Positions 25,991-34,811 of a stretch of DNA of 64,000 nt are shown piece after piece. Origin of the DNA: JBCCXL01 sp039191605. Its GTDB lineage: Bacteria; Acidobacteriota; Thermoanaerobaculia; Multivoradales; JAHZIX01. The stretch is from NCBI GenBank assembly GCA_039191605.1, contig JBCCXL010000015.1:1-64000 (forward strand), in the 5' to 3' direction. Position numbers and translations under genes: made by a program. Below the pieces are notes generated by a model. It was not told the DNA's origin. It saw only the letters and a program-made list of their open reading frames with translations, and searched no databases. How positions within the stretch are numbered: the stretch's first letter is position 1; the number at the start of each line of letters is the position of its first letter.

Positions 25991-26353
25991 GGAGAAAGTC
26001 TAGCGCGGCGGCGGGTCGTGTTTCGAACCTCGACGCTCTCGATGCGTACAGAGAAAGGCAAACCCTCCATCGGATGCTGGTCTTCAGAGTCTGGGTCACC
26101 TGAGATGGTCGCTACATCAAAGCCGATCCTAGGCAGTGGCTCTGATAGATTCTCTGGTCAACGTCGACAGTGAAGAACGAGCGCCAGCGAGAGCCGCCAG
26201 GACCTCGTTCGGGCGAGAAGCCGATACTTGCGAGTCGCTGGAAGGTTGGCGTGATGAGAGTTTCGTCCGATTCCCGGAGATCCGTTGGGCCCCAATCGTC
26301 CACCCACCAGCATGCATCCGATGGCACTAGTTCAAGAGAGTTCGAGGCTGCCG
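25991..26353. other. Intergenic region, no gene seen
   Basis: This gap of about 360 bases separates the divergent CoA-transferase and VWA genes and must carry both promoters. Open frames in it have neither recognised motifs nor ribosome sites. I could not pick convincing promoter boxes. Confidence 0.5.
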
Positions 26354-28417
26354 ATGAGAGAACCCCGAAATTGTGACCATAGGCCCGGTGGGGTGGGGGA
26401 CAGCGAGCTGTTGATGCGGTTCCGAGATCGCCGCTGGTCATTCGGCGACCCCCGCGACTGGCTGTCCTGCCAGCAGGCTTTACCGGCTCGGCAGCGAATC
26501 GCGGAGGCGCTCGGGGTGCTGGCTCTGGCTGGAGTCCTGGCTCTGGTGGGCTGGTCTTCCGCGGCAGCGCAGCAGGGTGAGCAATCGCAGGCCGACTCCC
26601 AGGCCCTCGGCGCCGGCACTCCCTTCGCCGATCTCTTCCAGGATTCGGCAGACGTCAACGTGGTCAACCTGGAGGTCCAGGTGACGGATGGGGAGGGGCA
26701 GCCGGTGAGCGGGCTGGGGCTGGAGGATTTCGTGCTGCTGGAGGACGGGGAGCCGGTGGAGATCACCAACTTCTACGCGGTGGAGAACGGCGAGGTGCTG
26801 CTGCCGGCGCCGGTGAGCGCCGCGGAAGGGGAGGCCACCGCCGCTCCGGAGGCCGCCGCCGAGGAGAGCGGCGCCGAGCCGCCGCCGAGGCAGCTGACCA
26901 TCGCCCTCTTCGTCGACAACACCTTCATCAGCCCCACCGGGCGCAGCCGGGTGTTCTCGAAGGTGCGGGAATTCCTCCTCGACGCCTTCCAGCCGGGAAC
27001 GCGGATCCTGCTGGCGGCGAACGAGCGGGAGCTGGTGATTCGTCAGCCGCTGACGGAGGTGCCCTTCGACATCTACTACACCCTGGACGCCATGGAGCGG
27101 GACGGCAGCCCGGAGGCCACCTCCTTCGAGATTCAGCACCGCGGCATCCTGCGGGAGATCGGCGAGCTCAACATCGATCAGGCGAGCGGCTTCTTCGCCA
27201 CCACCGGCGCCAACGCGGATCTCCCCCAGGAATTTCTCACTCAGCAGGTGGTGTCGGAAATTCAGGGCCTGGTTCCGCGGATCCGCTCCTACAGCCAGCA
27301 GGTGCACGTGCGGGCGAAGGACAGCCTCGACGTGCTGGATCGCTTCGTGCGCTCCATCGCCGGGATGCCCGGTACCAAAGCGGTGATCCACGTCAGCGAC
27401 GGGATCCCTATGCGGGCGGGGGAAGATCTCTTCGAGGCGCTCAACCTGAGGGTGGAGCAGCTGCCCTCCCAGCAGAGCCTGCTCTCCCTGCAGGACGAAG
27501 CGTCCCGCTACGACCTCTCCGAGGAGCTGCAGAACATGGCGGCGGCGGCGAATCGAGACCGGGTGTCTTTCTACACTCTGTACGCGGCGCCTCCAGCGGC
27601 GGCGCTGCGGGGAGCGGCGGAGAACCGCGGATCGTTGCTCAACAACGCCTCCCTCGGCAATCTGGCGGAGGCCAACGCCCAGGCTTCTCTCTCTCTGCTG
27701 GCGGAGCAGACCGGGGGCACCACCGCCAACGACGCGACGGACTTCCTCTCGACCCTGGAGACCATCTACCGTGACTTCAACCACCACTATGCCCTCGGCT
27801 ACGTGGCGCCGAGGCGGGGAGGGGCCGCCGGGGCGAGGAATCTAGAGGTGCGGCTGGTGGAGGCGGCGGAGCGCCGCGGCTGGTCCCTGCGCCACCGTTC
27901 CTCGGTGCGAGACAAGAGCGCCGCGGAGCGCATGGCGGAACGCACTTACACGACCCTGGCTCTCGGTGCGGTGGATAATCCCCTCGGCGTCGGGGTGAGC
28001 CCGCAGACCATCGAGGAGGAGGGCGGCACGCTGGAGGGCGATGGCGAGGACGAAGCTCTCTTCGTCGTGCCCCTGCTGGTGCAGGTACCCTTGGGTAACG
28101 TCGTGTTGGTGCCCGGGGCGGCGCATCACGAGGGGAGGGTGAGCGTCTACCTAGCGGTGGGAGACGAGCTCGGGCGACTCTCGCCGGTGACCCGCCACGT
28201 CTGCCCGATCCGCATCCCCAACGAGGAGCTGCTCACCGCCCTCGGGCGCACCGCCGCCTGCGGCCTGCGATTGTTGATGCGCGGCGGCCCGCAGAAAGTG
28301 GCGGTGACGGTGCACGACGAGCTGGGGGCGCGGGAGTCGGCGATTCAGCTGGAGCTGGACGTCGCCGTGGAGGAGGCGGCCAGCGCCCCAGCGGACGCAC
28401 CGGTGCCGGGACGGTAG
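26354..28417 (+). CDS. Secreted VWFA-related protein (acidobacterial type)
   Basis: Exported protein of about 687 aa. A hydrophobic signal segment (ALGVLALAGVLALVGW, then SSAAAQ) follows a long charged n-region. The mature N-terminus VNVVNLEVQVTDGEGQPVSGL and DFVLLEDGEPVEITNF is the hallmark of the VWFA-related family expanded in Acidobacteriota. The VWA-like domain follows (LTIALFVDNTFISPTGRS), but the MIDAS triad reads DNTFIS instead of DxSxS, so metal binding may be lost. Later, YALGYVAPRR resembles the family's YxLGY motif. I chose the ATG at 26354 because GAGG lies six bases upstream; 26285 and 26414 are also possible. It is followed six bases later by a TPR gene and then a second VWA gene. 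Confidence 0.87.
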   Translation: MREPRNCDHRPGGVGDSELLMRFRDRRWSFGDPRDWLSCQQALPARQRIAEALGVLALAGVLALVGWSSAAAQQGEQSQADSQALGAGTPFADLFQDSADVNVVNLEVQVTDGEGQPVSGLGLEDFVLLEDGEPVEITNFYAVENGEVLLPAPVSAAEGEATAAPEAAAEESGAEPPPRQLTIALFVDNTFISPTGRSRVFSKVREFLLDAFQPGTRILLAANERELVIRQPLTEVPFDIYYTLDAMERDGSPEATSFEIQHRGILREIGELNIDQASGFFATTGANADLPQEFLTQQVVSEIQGLVPRIRSYSQQVHVRAKDSLDVLDRFVRSIAGMPGTKAVIHVSDGIPMRAGEDLFEALNLRVEQLPSQQSLLSLQDEASRYDLSEELQNMAAAANRDRVSFYTLYAAPPAAALRGAAENRGSLLNNASLGNLAEANAQASLSLLAEQTGGTTANDATDFLSTLETIYRDFNHHYALGYVAPRRGGAAGARNLEVRLVEAAERRGWSLRHRSSVRDKSAAERMAERTYTTLALGAVDNPLGVGVSPQTIEEEGGTLEGDGEDEALFVVPLLVQVPLGNVVLVPGAAHHEGRVSVYLAVGDELGRLSPVTRHVCPIRIPNEELLTALGRTAACGLRLLMRGGPQKVAVTVHDELGARESAIQLELDVAVEEAASAPADAPVPGR

Positions 28418-28423
28418 CGACCG

Positions 28424-30829
28424 GTGCGAAGGCAGCAGGTGGTTTGGGAGCGAGGGGGGAACCCCTGCTGGAGCTCAGGTGTTGGCGCCCAGGGAAGGGC
28501 GCCCGCCGTAGGGAGGCGTGGAAGCCAGCGGGAGGAGACTTGCGGACCTCCTATTCGACAGGTTTTAGGAGCTTTGCTGGCGTGGTCGGCCTGTCTCGGA
28601 GCACCTCTGGTGGCTGCGGACGGTGATCCCTGGATCGTGACTTCTCGATCCGCCGGTGGGCTGGAGGCCAACGCCGCGGCCCTGGTGCTCAGCGGGCAGG
28701 AGGGCGGCGACCTGGAGGTGGAGGCGAGGCTGTGGCGTTTGGGTTTGGATAAGGGGCGTTTGGAGTTGGATGAGGGGCGCCTGGAGGGGGACGAGGGGGA
28801 GCGGGAAGGGCAAAGCGCCGCTCAGGGCTTCGAGATCCCGCCAGGAAAGACGGCGGCCGCTCTGGTGGTGGATCTCTCCGGTCCGTCTTTGCTGGCGGGG
28901 CTAGCGCCGGATTACTCCGGTCCTCTGGTCATCGAGATCTACGTCTATGTGCTGGATCGCCGCGGAGGGGTCGCGGGCTTCTCGGCCCAGGGGGTGCGCC
29001 TGACGCCCGATTCGACGAGACGAGAGGATTTGCGCCAGGGCGGCGGGGTCAAGGTGGTCGCGCCCCTGGCGCTGTCTGGAGGGCGCCGGGGAGACGACGC
29101 CCTCACCCTGCGCCTGCTAGTGCTGCAGCGCCAGAGCGATCGCTTCCGGCTGCGCAGCGTCGATCTGGAAGATTCCCTGGATTCGCTGCCGCCGCTCTTC
29201 CAGCCGCCCCAAGATTGGGCGGTGGCGACTCCGCCGAGCTCTCCTTCCTGGCTCTTCCCTTGGCGTCGAGATGCCGGCTCGGGGATCGCGCCCTTCGTCG
29301 CCCCGCGCCTCGCCTCGGATGCTCCGACCCTGCTGTGGCTGCCGACGGCGCAGGGGGCTTCGCCGCCTCGACTCATCGCTGACCCGGTGGAGGGGGGAGA
29401 TCGGCTAGAGGTGGATTTGGAAGTAGCGGCGGGGGAAGCGCCGAGGTCTCCCGCGGGATTCGATACCTCGTGGACTCCGTGGCGCCTGCCGGCCACCTTC
29501 TGGCCGGAGGGGGAGTACCGGCTGCGGGTCCGGGGCCGCGGGACGGGGGATATCGGCGAGCTCCAGGCCTCGGTGCGGCTGGGGATTTCATCTCTGAGCG
29601 CGCCGCCGGAGGGTGCGGGGGAGCCACCTGCGCCGACAGCAGAACCGGTCCCGGTGCGCCCCGCTGAAGGGTCCGTCTACCAGCTAGATCCGCTGATGGA
29701 GGCCTACGCCAACGCGGTGCTGGGCTCCCCTCGACGGTCGGCTGGCCCGGCGGCTGAACCCGGGCGCAGGCCTGCCCCTGCCAGCGTCGGTGCCAGTACT
29801 AGTGTCGGCGCTCCGAGACCTAGTGCCGCCCGATGGAGAGCGGTGCAGGAAGAGGTTGCGCGGGTAGAGCGGAGCTACCTCGGCTCCGGCGATGCGCGGC
29901 GCCTGGCGGCCCTCACCAAGGCGGAGCTGGAAGTCGCCCTCTGGGCCTCGCGCCAGGACCCGGAAGTCCTGGTGCCTCTGATGCATCTCCACGAATCACT
30001 CTTTCGCCGCTACCACGGCGCCGGGGAACTATTGCTGGCCACCCATTCCCGCCGTCATCTGGAGCGATTGATGCAGGTCTACCGGGAACGCGGGGGGGAC
30101 GAAGGGCTGCAGCACCTGGCGAGGCTGGAGAGCAGCATCGCCGGCTACCTGCTAAGCCTGGGGTCGGTCTCCTCCGCCAAGCTGGCCTACCAGCGGGCGC
30201 TTCAGGACGATCCCCAACAGCCGACGGCGCTCCTCGGCCTGGCGGCCATCGAGGAGGCCTACGGCAACGTGGGCAGCGCCATCGGTCTGCTGGAGCGCCT
30301 GCTGAAGGTGCAGCCGGAGCACGCGGAAGGGCAGCTGCGGCGGGCGGTGAATCTCGGGCGAGAATCCCCCCGTCGCGGGGCGCGAGCGCTGGGCCGGTGC
30401 CTGGACCGAGGGGCGGAGTGGATGAAGATCCTCGCTCATCAGGAGCTGGCCCGACTCTGGGTGGCGATGGGCCGCGGGGACGAGGCGGCGGAGCTGCTGG
30501 CGTCGGCGGTGAATCGCTTCGGGGACAACCAGCGTCTCCACCTGCAGTACGCGGCGGTGCTCGACGGCTTAGGGCGACTCTCCGAGGCCTCCTCGGCGCT
30601 GGGGGAGCTCGATTCGGTGAGCAACCGACGGGAAACTCCTCGCTGGCGCTACGCCCGCTGGCCCCAGGAGGGCACGCTGGAGGTGCGGCGTAGCCTGATC
30701 GAGAGCGCCGAATCTCGTCGACCGGATTTGACCCAGGGGCTGGAGCGCTGGACTTCGCCGGCTCCTCCCCTCGCCACGCCGCCGCGGCCTCGGCGGCCGC
30801 CGCCGAGACGAGGGGGAAGAGGCCCATGA
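28424..30829 (+). CDS. TPR-containing envelope protein between two VWA genes
   Basis: Protein of up to 801 aa from a GTG at 28424; the true start is uncertain because the first 45 residues are Arg/Gly-rich. A hydrophobic segment (VLGALLAWSACLGAPLVAA, about 47-65) looks like a signal peptide. The N-terminal half is beta-rich and unrecognised. The second half, about 500-740, is helical with TPR character (AKLAYQRALQDDPQQPTALLGLAAIEEAYGN). The C-terminus is Pro/Arg-rich. Short repeats (KGRLELDEGRLEGDEG, about 109-125) come from a GC-rich DNA repeat. It sits six bases after one VWA gene and overlaps the next by ATGA, so all three are one transcription unit and may work as an envelope complex (inference). 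Confidence 0.8.
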   Translation: MRRQQVVWERGGNPCWSSGVGAQGRAPAVGRRGSQREETCGPPIRQVLGALLAWSACLGAPLVAADGDPWIVTSRSAGGLEANAAALVLSGQEGGDLEVEARLWRLGLDKGRLELDEGRLEGDEGEREGQSAAQGFEIPPGKTAAALVVDLSGPSLLAGLAPDYSGPLVIEIYVYVLDRRGGVAGFSAQGVRLTPDSTRREDLRQGGGVKVVAPLALSGGRRGDDALTLRLLVLQRQSDRFRLRSVDLEDSLDSLPPLFQPPQDWAVATPPSSPSWLFPWRRDAGSGIAPFVAPRLASDAPTLLWLPTAQGASPPRLIADPVEGGDRLEVDLEVAAGEAPRSPAGFDTSWTPWRLPATFWPEGEYRLRVRGRGTGDIGELQASVRLGISSLSAPPEGAGEPPAPTAEPVPVRPAEGSVYQLDPLMEAYANAVLGSPRRSAGPAAEPGRRPAPASVGASTSVGAPRPSAARWRAVQEEVARVERSYLGSGDARRLAALTKAELEVALWASRQDPEVLVPLMHLHESLFRRYHGAGELLLATHSRRHLERLMQVYRERGGDEGLQHLARLESSIAGYLLSLGSVSSAKLAYQRALQDDPQQPTALLGLAAIEEAYGNVGSAIGLLERLLKVQPEHAEGQLRRAVNLGRESPRRGARALGRCLDRGAEWMKILAHQELARLWVAMGRGDEAAELLASAVNRFGDNQRLHLQYAAVLDGLGRLSEASSALGELDSVSNRRETPRWRYARWPQEGTLEVRRSLIESAESRRPDLTQGLERWTSPAPPLATPPRPRRPPPRRGGRGP

Positions 30830-32127
30830 ATGGCGCCACGGAATCTGACCAGGAGAGCGCCCCTCGCCCGCTCTGGCTCCCGCTACGCTGGCGACCGGCG
30901 GGCCGGGAGCTGGAGGGCCCGTCGGGGGCAGGGCTGCTGGGGGGTTTTACCGTGCTCTTGGTTCTGCTGTCGGCCCTGGCGGGGAGCAGCGCCCGGGCTC
31001 AGGCCGCCTCGCCGCCGACGGTGAGCGTGATTCGCCCGAGCCTCTTCGAAGCGGCCGTGGGAGAGCAGGAGATCGAGGCGGCAATCGAGTCCGAGGACGA
31101 AGTGATTCGAGTGGTGTTCTGGGTCGATGGGCAAGTGGTGGGGGAGCTCGCCGAGCCTCCCTGGGTCTTTCGCGCGGACTTCGGTGACGAGGCGGTGCGC
31201 CACGAGGTGGAGGTGGTGGCCTATACCGCCTCGGGGCTCACCGCGACGGGCTTCAGCAGCACGCCGGGGATCGAGATCAACGAGTCGGTGAGCATCGCCC
31301 TGCAGCAGCTCTACGTCACCGTAACCCGCGAAGGGGCCCGAGTGCCGGGGCTCGAGACGGAAGACTTTCGAGTGGTGGACGAGGGGCTGCGGCGGGAGAT
31401 AGTGACCTTCGCCCGCGGGGATATCCCCTTCGCCGCGCTGGTGATGGTGGATGCCTCCACCTCGATGAGCGGCGGCAAATTGGAGAGCGCCCTGGTGGGG
31501 GCCAAGGCCTTCTTCGACGGCATGCGCCCCCTCGACGAAGGGCGCCTGACGGTGTTCTCCGACCGGGTGCTCCACAGCACTCCTTTCACCACCTTCCCCC
31601 GGGTGCTGGCCACCGGGCTGGACTCGGTGGCGGCTCGCGGCGGAACGGCGATCAACGATCATCTCTACCTCGCCCTGCGGCAGCTGGAAGAGCGTCAGGG
31701 GCGTCGGGTGGTGCTGCTCCTCTCCGACGGGGTGGATACCCACAGCGTGCTGTCCATGGCCCAGGTATCCAGAGGGGCGCGGCGTAGCCAGGCGTTGGTC
31801 TATTGGCTACGTTTGCCCTACCGAGACGGGATGGTGGGCGGTCCGCCAGCGCTGACCACGGCGTGGCGAAACCCGGAGGGCTATCGGCGGGAATACGCCG
31901 CGCTGGAACGGGCGGTCCACGAGAGCGGCGGGCGCATCGTGGAGCTCGCTTCGCAGCAGGACATCGCCCCGGCCTTCCGCGGCATTCTCGAGGAGCTGCG
32001 GGAGCAATACGTGCTTGGCTTCTATCCTCAGGGGACGCCCCAGGACGGCCGCTGGCGCTCGGTGGCGGTGGAGGTCGAGGGCCCCGGGCTCGAGGTGCGA
32101 AGCCGCGGCGGGTACGTGGATCGCTAG
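30826..32127 (+). CDS. VWFA-related protein with intact MIDAS
   Basis: Protein of 433 aa starting by ATGA overlap with the TPR gene. A hydrophobic segment at about residues 38-58 (GGFTVLLVLLSALAGSSARA) suggests a signal peptide. An Ig-like or bacterial cohesin-like stretch with VSVIRPSLFEAAVGEQEIEA comes next. The VWA domain (about 195-400) has a complete MIDAS start, MVDASTSMSGGK (DxSxS), and a later LLSDGVDTHS. The family signature VTREGARVPGLETEDFRVVD precedes it, and YVLGFYPQG closes it. Unlike its upstream partner, this copy should bind a divalent metal. Function unknown; probably protein-protein interaction at the cell surface. Confidence 0.9.
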   Translation: MNGATESDQESAPRPLWLPLRWRPAGRELEGPSGAGLLGGFTVLLVLLSALAGSSARAQAASPPTVSVIRPSLFEAAVGEQEIEAAIESEDEVIRVVFWVDGQVVGELAEPPWVFRADFGDEAVRHEVEVVAYTASGLTATGFSSTPGIEINESVSIALQQLYVTVTREGARVPGLETEDFRVVDEGLRREIVTFARGDIPFAALVMVDASTSMSGGKLESALVGAKAFFDGMRPLDEGRLTVFSDRVLHSTPFTTFPRVLATGLDSVAARGGTAINDHLYLALRQLEERQGRRVVLLLSDGVDTHSVLSMAQVSRGARRSQALVYWLRLPYRDGMVGGPPALTTAWRNPEGYRREYAALERAVHESGGRIVELASQQDIAPAFRGILEELREQYVLGFYPQGTPQDGRWRSVAVEVEGPGLEVRSRGGYVDR

Positions 32128-32242
32128 GGCCGGATCACCGGCTGAAGCGGCTCCTTCGCCGGCGCTCCTGCCCCTCGTCTAACTTGGTACTGGGTCCCAC
32201 TCGAATCCGCATCCAGCTCAATCCACATCCAGTTCAACAGCA

Positions 32243-32821
32243 TCAAGCCCGGCGCTCGACCTCCAGGCGGTCCAGCAGCTGGCGCCAGGCCTTGCCGCGG
32301 TGGCCGAGGGCATCTTTGCTGCCGGTATCCATCTCGGCGTAGGTTCGCCCTTCGCCTCGGGGCTGGAAGATGGGATCCCAGCCGAAGCCGCCGTCTCCCT
32401 GAGGGGTAGCGGTGAGGCTGCCGGTCACTTCGGCGATGGCCACCACCGAGCCCTGGTGGTCTCGGTAGTGCAGCCCGCAGCGAACGGTGGCCCGAGGGTC
32501 GCCGAGGGCGTGGGCGCTGCGGGCCAGCGTCTCTAGGCCGGCGGCCTCGAGCATCCACTTGATGAAGGGGCCGGGAAAGCCGCCGAAGGCGTGGAGCCCG
32601 AGGCCCGTATCTTCCACCACCACGGGGCGACCGAGGCGCCGGTAGGCCTCCTCGGCCTTGGCGCTGAGCACCTCTTGGAGATCGAGGCTCTGAATCTCTG
32701 GAAGATCGACCGCCGCCGAGTCCAGATCCTCTCCGGCAGCTCCCAGCAGGCGGCGCGCTTCCTCCAGCTTGTGCCGGTTCCCGGTCACCAGAGTGACGCC
32801 GGCCAGGGGGGAGCGAGACAT
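32243..32821 (-). CDS. rdgB: Non-canonical purine NTP pyrophosphatase (RdgB/HAM1)
   Basis: House-cleaning enzyme of 192 aa that hydrolyses dITP, XTP and similar nucleotides to monophosphates, keeping them out of DNA. The N-terminal TLVTGNRHKLEEARRLL (TxNxxKxxE substrate site), PVVVEDTGLGLHAFGGFPG (EDSGL catalytic Asp) and GFGWDPIFQPRG (FGYDPIF) motifs are all present. The length fits the family. Its ATG overlaps the coaE stop by one base in an ATGA-like arrangement, so it is translated from the coaE message. Confidence 0.96.
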   Translation of the reverse strand: MSRSPLAGVTLVTGNRHKLEEARRLLGAAGEDLDSAAVDLPEIQSLDLQEVLSAKAEEAYRRLGRPVVVEDTGLGLHAFGGFPGPFIKWMLEAAGLETLARSAHALGDPRATVRCGLHYRDHQGSVVAIAEVTGSLTATPQGDGGFGWDPIFQPRGEGRTYAEMDTGSKDALGHRGKAWRQLLDRLEVERRA

Positions 32822-33489
32822 CAGGCGCGGGGGCTGGTGGTAGGCAGGGAGTCCAGCATCTCGTGGAGCCTGTCCAGCAGGTCTTCCACCGCCGCCTCGA
32901 GCTCCTGCAGGCTGCCGTCGTTGCGCAGCACGAAATCGGCCACCTCTCGGCGGCGGGCACCGTCTCCCTGGGCCTCCAGGCGGCGCCGGGCGTCCTCTGG
33001 ATCCATGCCCCGTTCCACCGCTCGCTGGTGGCGGGCCTCGGACTCCGCCTCCACGGTGACCACGACGTCGAATTCGTTGGCTCGTCCCGCCTCCACCAGC
33101 AGGGTCGCCTCGTAGACCACGATGCCGGAGGCTCCGGCGGTGAGCTGGTGGAAGCGCTCCTGGACCAGCGGGTGGATGAGGTTCTCCAGCTGCTGCCGGG
33201 CGCTGTCGTCCTTGAACACTCGGGCGGCCAGCAGGGGGCGGTGGACGCTGCCGTCGTTGGCCAGCATCAGGTCGCCGAAGAGCTCCTGGACCGCCTGGGT
33301 GCCGGCGGCGCCGGGACGGTAGAGATCCGCCACGACGTCGTCCGCGTCGATGACCCGACAGCTGCGCTCCGCCAGGAGCCGGGCGACGGTGGACTTACCG
33401 CTGGCGAGGCCGCCGGTGAGGCCTACCAGCAGGCGCTTTTCTCCGGGAACGGCCGGACGCCGCAGGCGCATGGTGTGGTACTTCTGCAT
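32821..33489 (-). CDS. coaE: Dephospho-CoA kinase
   Basis: Last step of coenzyme A synthesis, phosphorylating the ribose 3'-OH of dephospho-CoA. The 222-aa protein has the Walker A loop GLTGGLASGKST (about 23-34), CRVIDADDVVADLY, and the RxxL/ENLIHPLV region typical of CoaE. The C-terminal HQRAVERGMDPEDARRR is a family landmark. The start could be at 33489 or six codons later at 33471; neither has a strong ribosome site. It overlaps rdgB downstream. The folD remnant lies 55 bases upstream on the same strand. Confidence 0.95.
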   Translation of the reverse strand: MQKYHTMRLRRPAVPGEKRLLVGLTGGLASGKSTVARLLAERSCRVIDADDVVADLYRPGAAGTQAVQELFGDLMLANDGSVHRPLLAARVFKDDSARQQLENLIHPLVQERFHQLTAGASGIVVYEATLLVEAGRANEFDVVVTVEAESEARHQRAVERGMDPEDARRRLEAQGDGARRREVADFVLRNDGSLQELEAAVEDLLDRLHEMLDSLPTTSPRA

Positions 33490-33544
33490 CGAATTTCTCG
33501 AAGGATTGGGGGTGAATGGGTCGTATTGAAGATAGGTGAAGAGA

Positions 33545-34471
33545 TTAGGGGTCGAGGCCTTGGCGGCGCCGGGAAGCGCGCAGCGTATTGACCAGAAGAT
33601 GGGCGACGGTCAGCGGCCCCACGCCGCCGGGCACCGGGGTGATGGCGCCGGCTTTGGGGGCGACGGCGGTGTAGTGCACGTCGCCCACCAGCACTTGGCC
33701 TCTCTTCTCCAGGGTTCGCCGGCGCTTCTCGTCCCCCGGAAAAAGTCTTTCGACCTCGGCGGCTTGATCGATGCGGTTGATTCCCACATCCACCACCACC
33801 GCGCCCTCGCGAACGTGCTCGGCATCGATCATCGCCGGTCGCCCGACGGCGGCCACCAGCAGGTCGGCTTGGCGACAGATCGCCGGCAGGTCCCGGGTGC
33901 GGGAATGGCAGACGGTGACGGTGCAATTCTCTGCCAGCAGCAGCGCGGCCATCGGCTTGCCGACGATCAGCTAGCGCCCGACGATCACCGCGTGGCGACC
34001 CGCCAGCGGGATCTCGTAGCGCTTGAGCATCTCCAGCACTCCCGCCGGGGTGCAGGGGACGAAGGCCCGCTGACCGGCCCACAGGTTGCCGATGTTCACC
34101 GGATGGAAGCCGTCGACATCCTTGGCTGGGCTCACCTTCTCCACCAGCTTCCGCTCCGGGAGCCCGGAGGGCAGGGGGAGCTGAACCAGGATGCCGTCGA
34201 TGGCGTCGTCGGCGTTGAGCTCCTCGAGGGTCGCCCGCACCTGATCTTCGCTGGCGTCCGCCGGCAATACTACCGTCGCGCCGTCGATGCCCGCTTCTTC
34301 ACAGGCCCGGGTCTTCATGCCGACGTAGACCTTGGAGGCGGGGTTCTCCCCCACCAGAACGACCCGCAGAGCCGGAGCTCGGGCTCCTGCCGAAACCATT
34401 TCCGCCACCGCTTGGCGGACCTCTTCGCGCAGTTCCCGCGCTACTTTCCGTCCATCGAGAATCGTCGTCAT
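33545..34471 (-). pseudogene. folD: folD interrupted by an in-frame TAG codon
   Basis: Methylenetetrahydrofolate dehydrogenase/cyclohydrolase reading frame of 308 codons, normal length for the family. The catalytic half is intact: YVGMKTRACEEAGI (Tyr49, Lys53), DGILVQLPLP and DGFHPVNIG. The NAD(P) half is also intact: IVGKPMAALLL, VDVGINR and ITPVPGGVGPLT. At codon 167 (33971-33973), inside the conserved GRS-x-IVGKP loop, Ser is replaced by TAG, giving IVGR-stop-LIVGKP. The frame is the same on both sides, and one base change (TCG to TAG) explains it. TAG ends other genes here, so general recoding is unlikely. It may be a young pseudogene, a sequencing error, or a suppressed stop. An internal ATG at 33952 could restart translation of the C-terminal part only. 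Confidence 0.9.
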
Positions 34472-34562
34472 GAAGGCATTCCCCGGCTGCAAAATCGTAG
34501 AGGGTTCGTAGAGAGTATTGGGGGTAGGTCGAAGCGTCACTGGATCCCGGGGCTGGCTAGCT

Positions 34563-34625
34563 CAGAAGAGAAGCGCGCTGGGCCAGAAGAGGCATGCCCT
34601 AGCCCAGAAGAGGGGAGCCAGCGGC
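34563..34625. repeat. Three 21-bp tandem repeats
   Basis: CAGAAGAG begins at 34563, 34584 and 34605, exactly 21 bases apart, each followed by a GC-rich tail that varies. It lies between the divergent folD and 34812 genes. Confidence 0.8.
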
Positions 34626-34720
34626 GATGAGCTTCCCTCGGAGCATACCAGCGCCAGCGACGGAGAGGCGGCTGAGGAGTGGCTAAAGGGGCGGCTTCTG
34701 AGTCTGTCCAGGAGCTGCCC

Positions 34721-34750
34721 TTGACACCATTGCGAGGGACTCCTTAAGGT
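34721..34750 (+). promoter_or_regulatory. Sigma-70-like promoter of the paralogue pair
   Basis: A perfect TTGACA (34721-34726) is followed after 18 bases by TAAGGT (34745-34750). It lies 62 bases before the ATG at 34812. The similar pairing of TTGACA with a TAAGxT box before the his operon leader makes both more credible. Confidence 0.6.
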
Positions 34751-34811
34751 GCCAACAGCATTCTTCCTTCGTCATTGCTCCCTCTCTCTCGTAGCTTCCA
34801 GAGGTGCGCCG

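Larger units (their letters stand above)
34472..34811. other. Divergent region between folD and the paralogue pair
   Basis: Holds a 21-bp triple repeat (34563-34620) and a good promoter at 34721-34750. A 68-codon open frame covering the repeat has no ribosome site or recognised motif and is not called as a gene. Confidence 0.55.

Noticed and set aside
26112..26441. A 109-codon minus-strand frame in the CoA-transferase/VWA gap
   Set aside because: No recognised motif or ribosome site, and it overlaps the start of the VWA gene.
33971..33973. Reassignment of TAG as a sense codon
   Set aside because: TAG ends several normal genes here (for example at 4872, 8275, 28415 and 55702), so general recoding does not fit; only site-specific suppression would be possible.
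33536..34630. A 364-codon plus-strand frame opposite folD
   Set aside because: Shadow of folD; low-complexity composition and no domain.
34518..34724. A 68-codon frame with an AQKR-type 7-residue repeat
   Set aside because: It exists only because of the 21-bp DNA repeat; no ribosome site or start context, and it overlaps the promoter at 34721.
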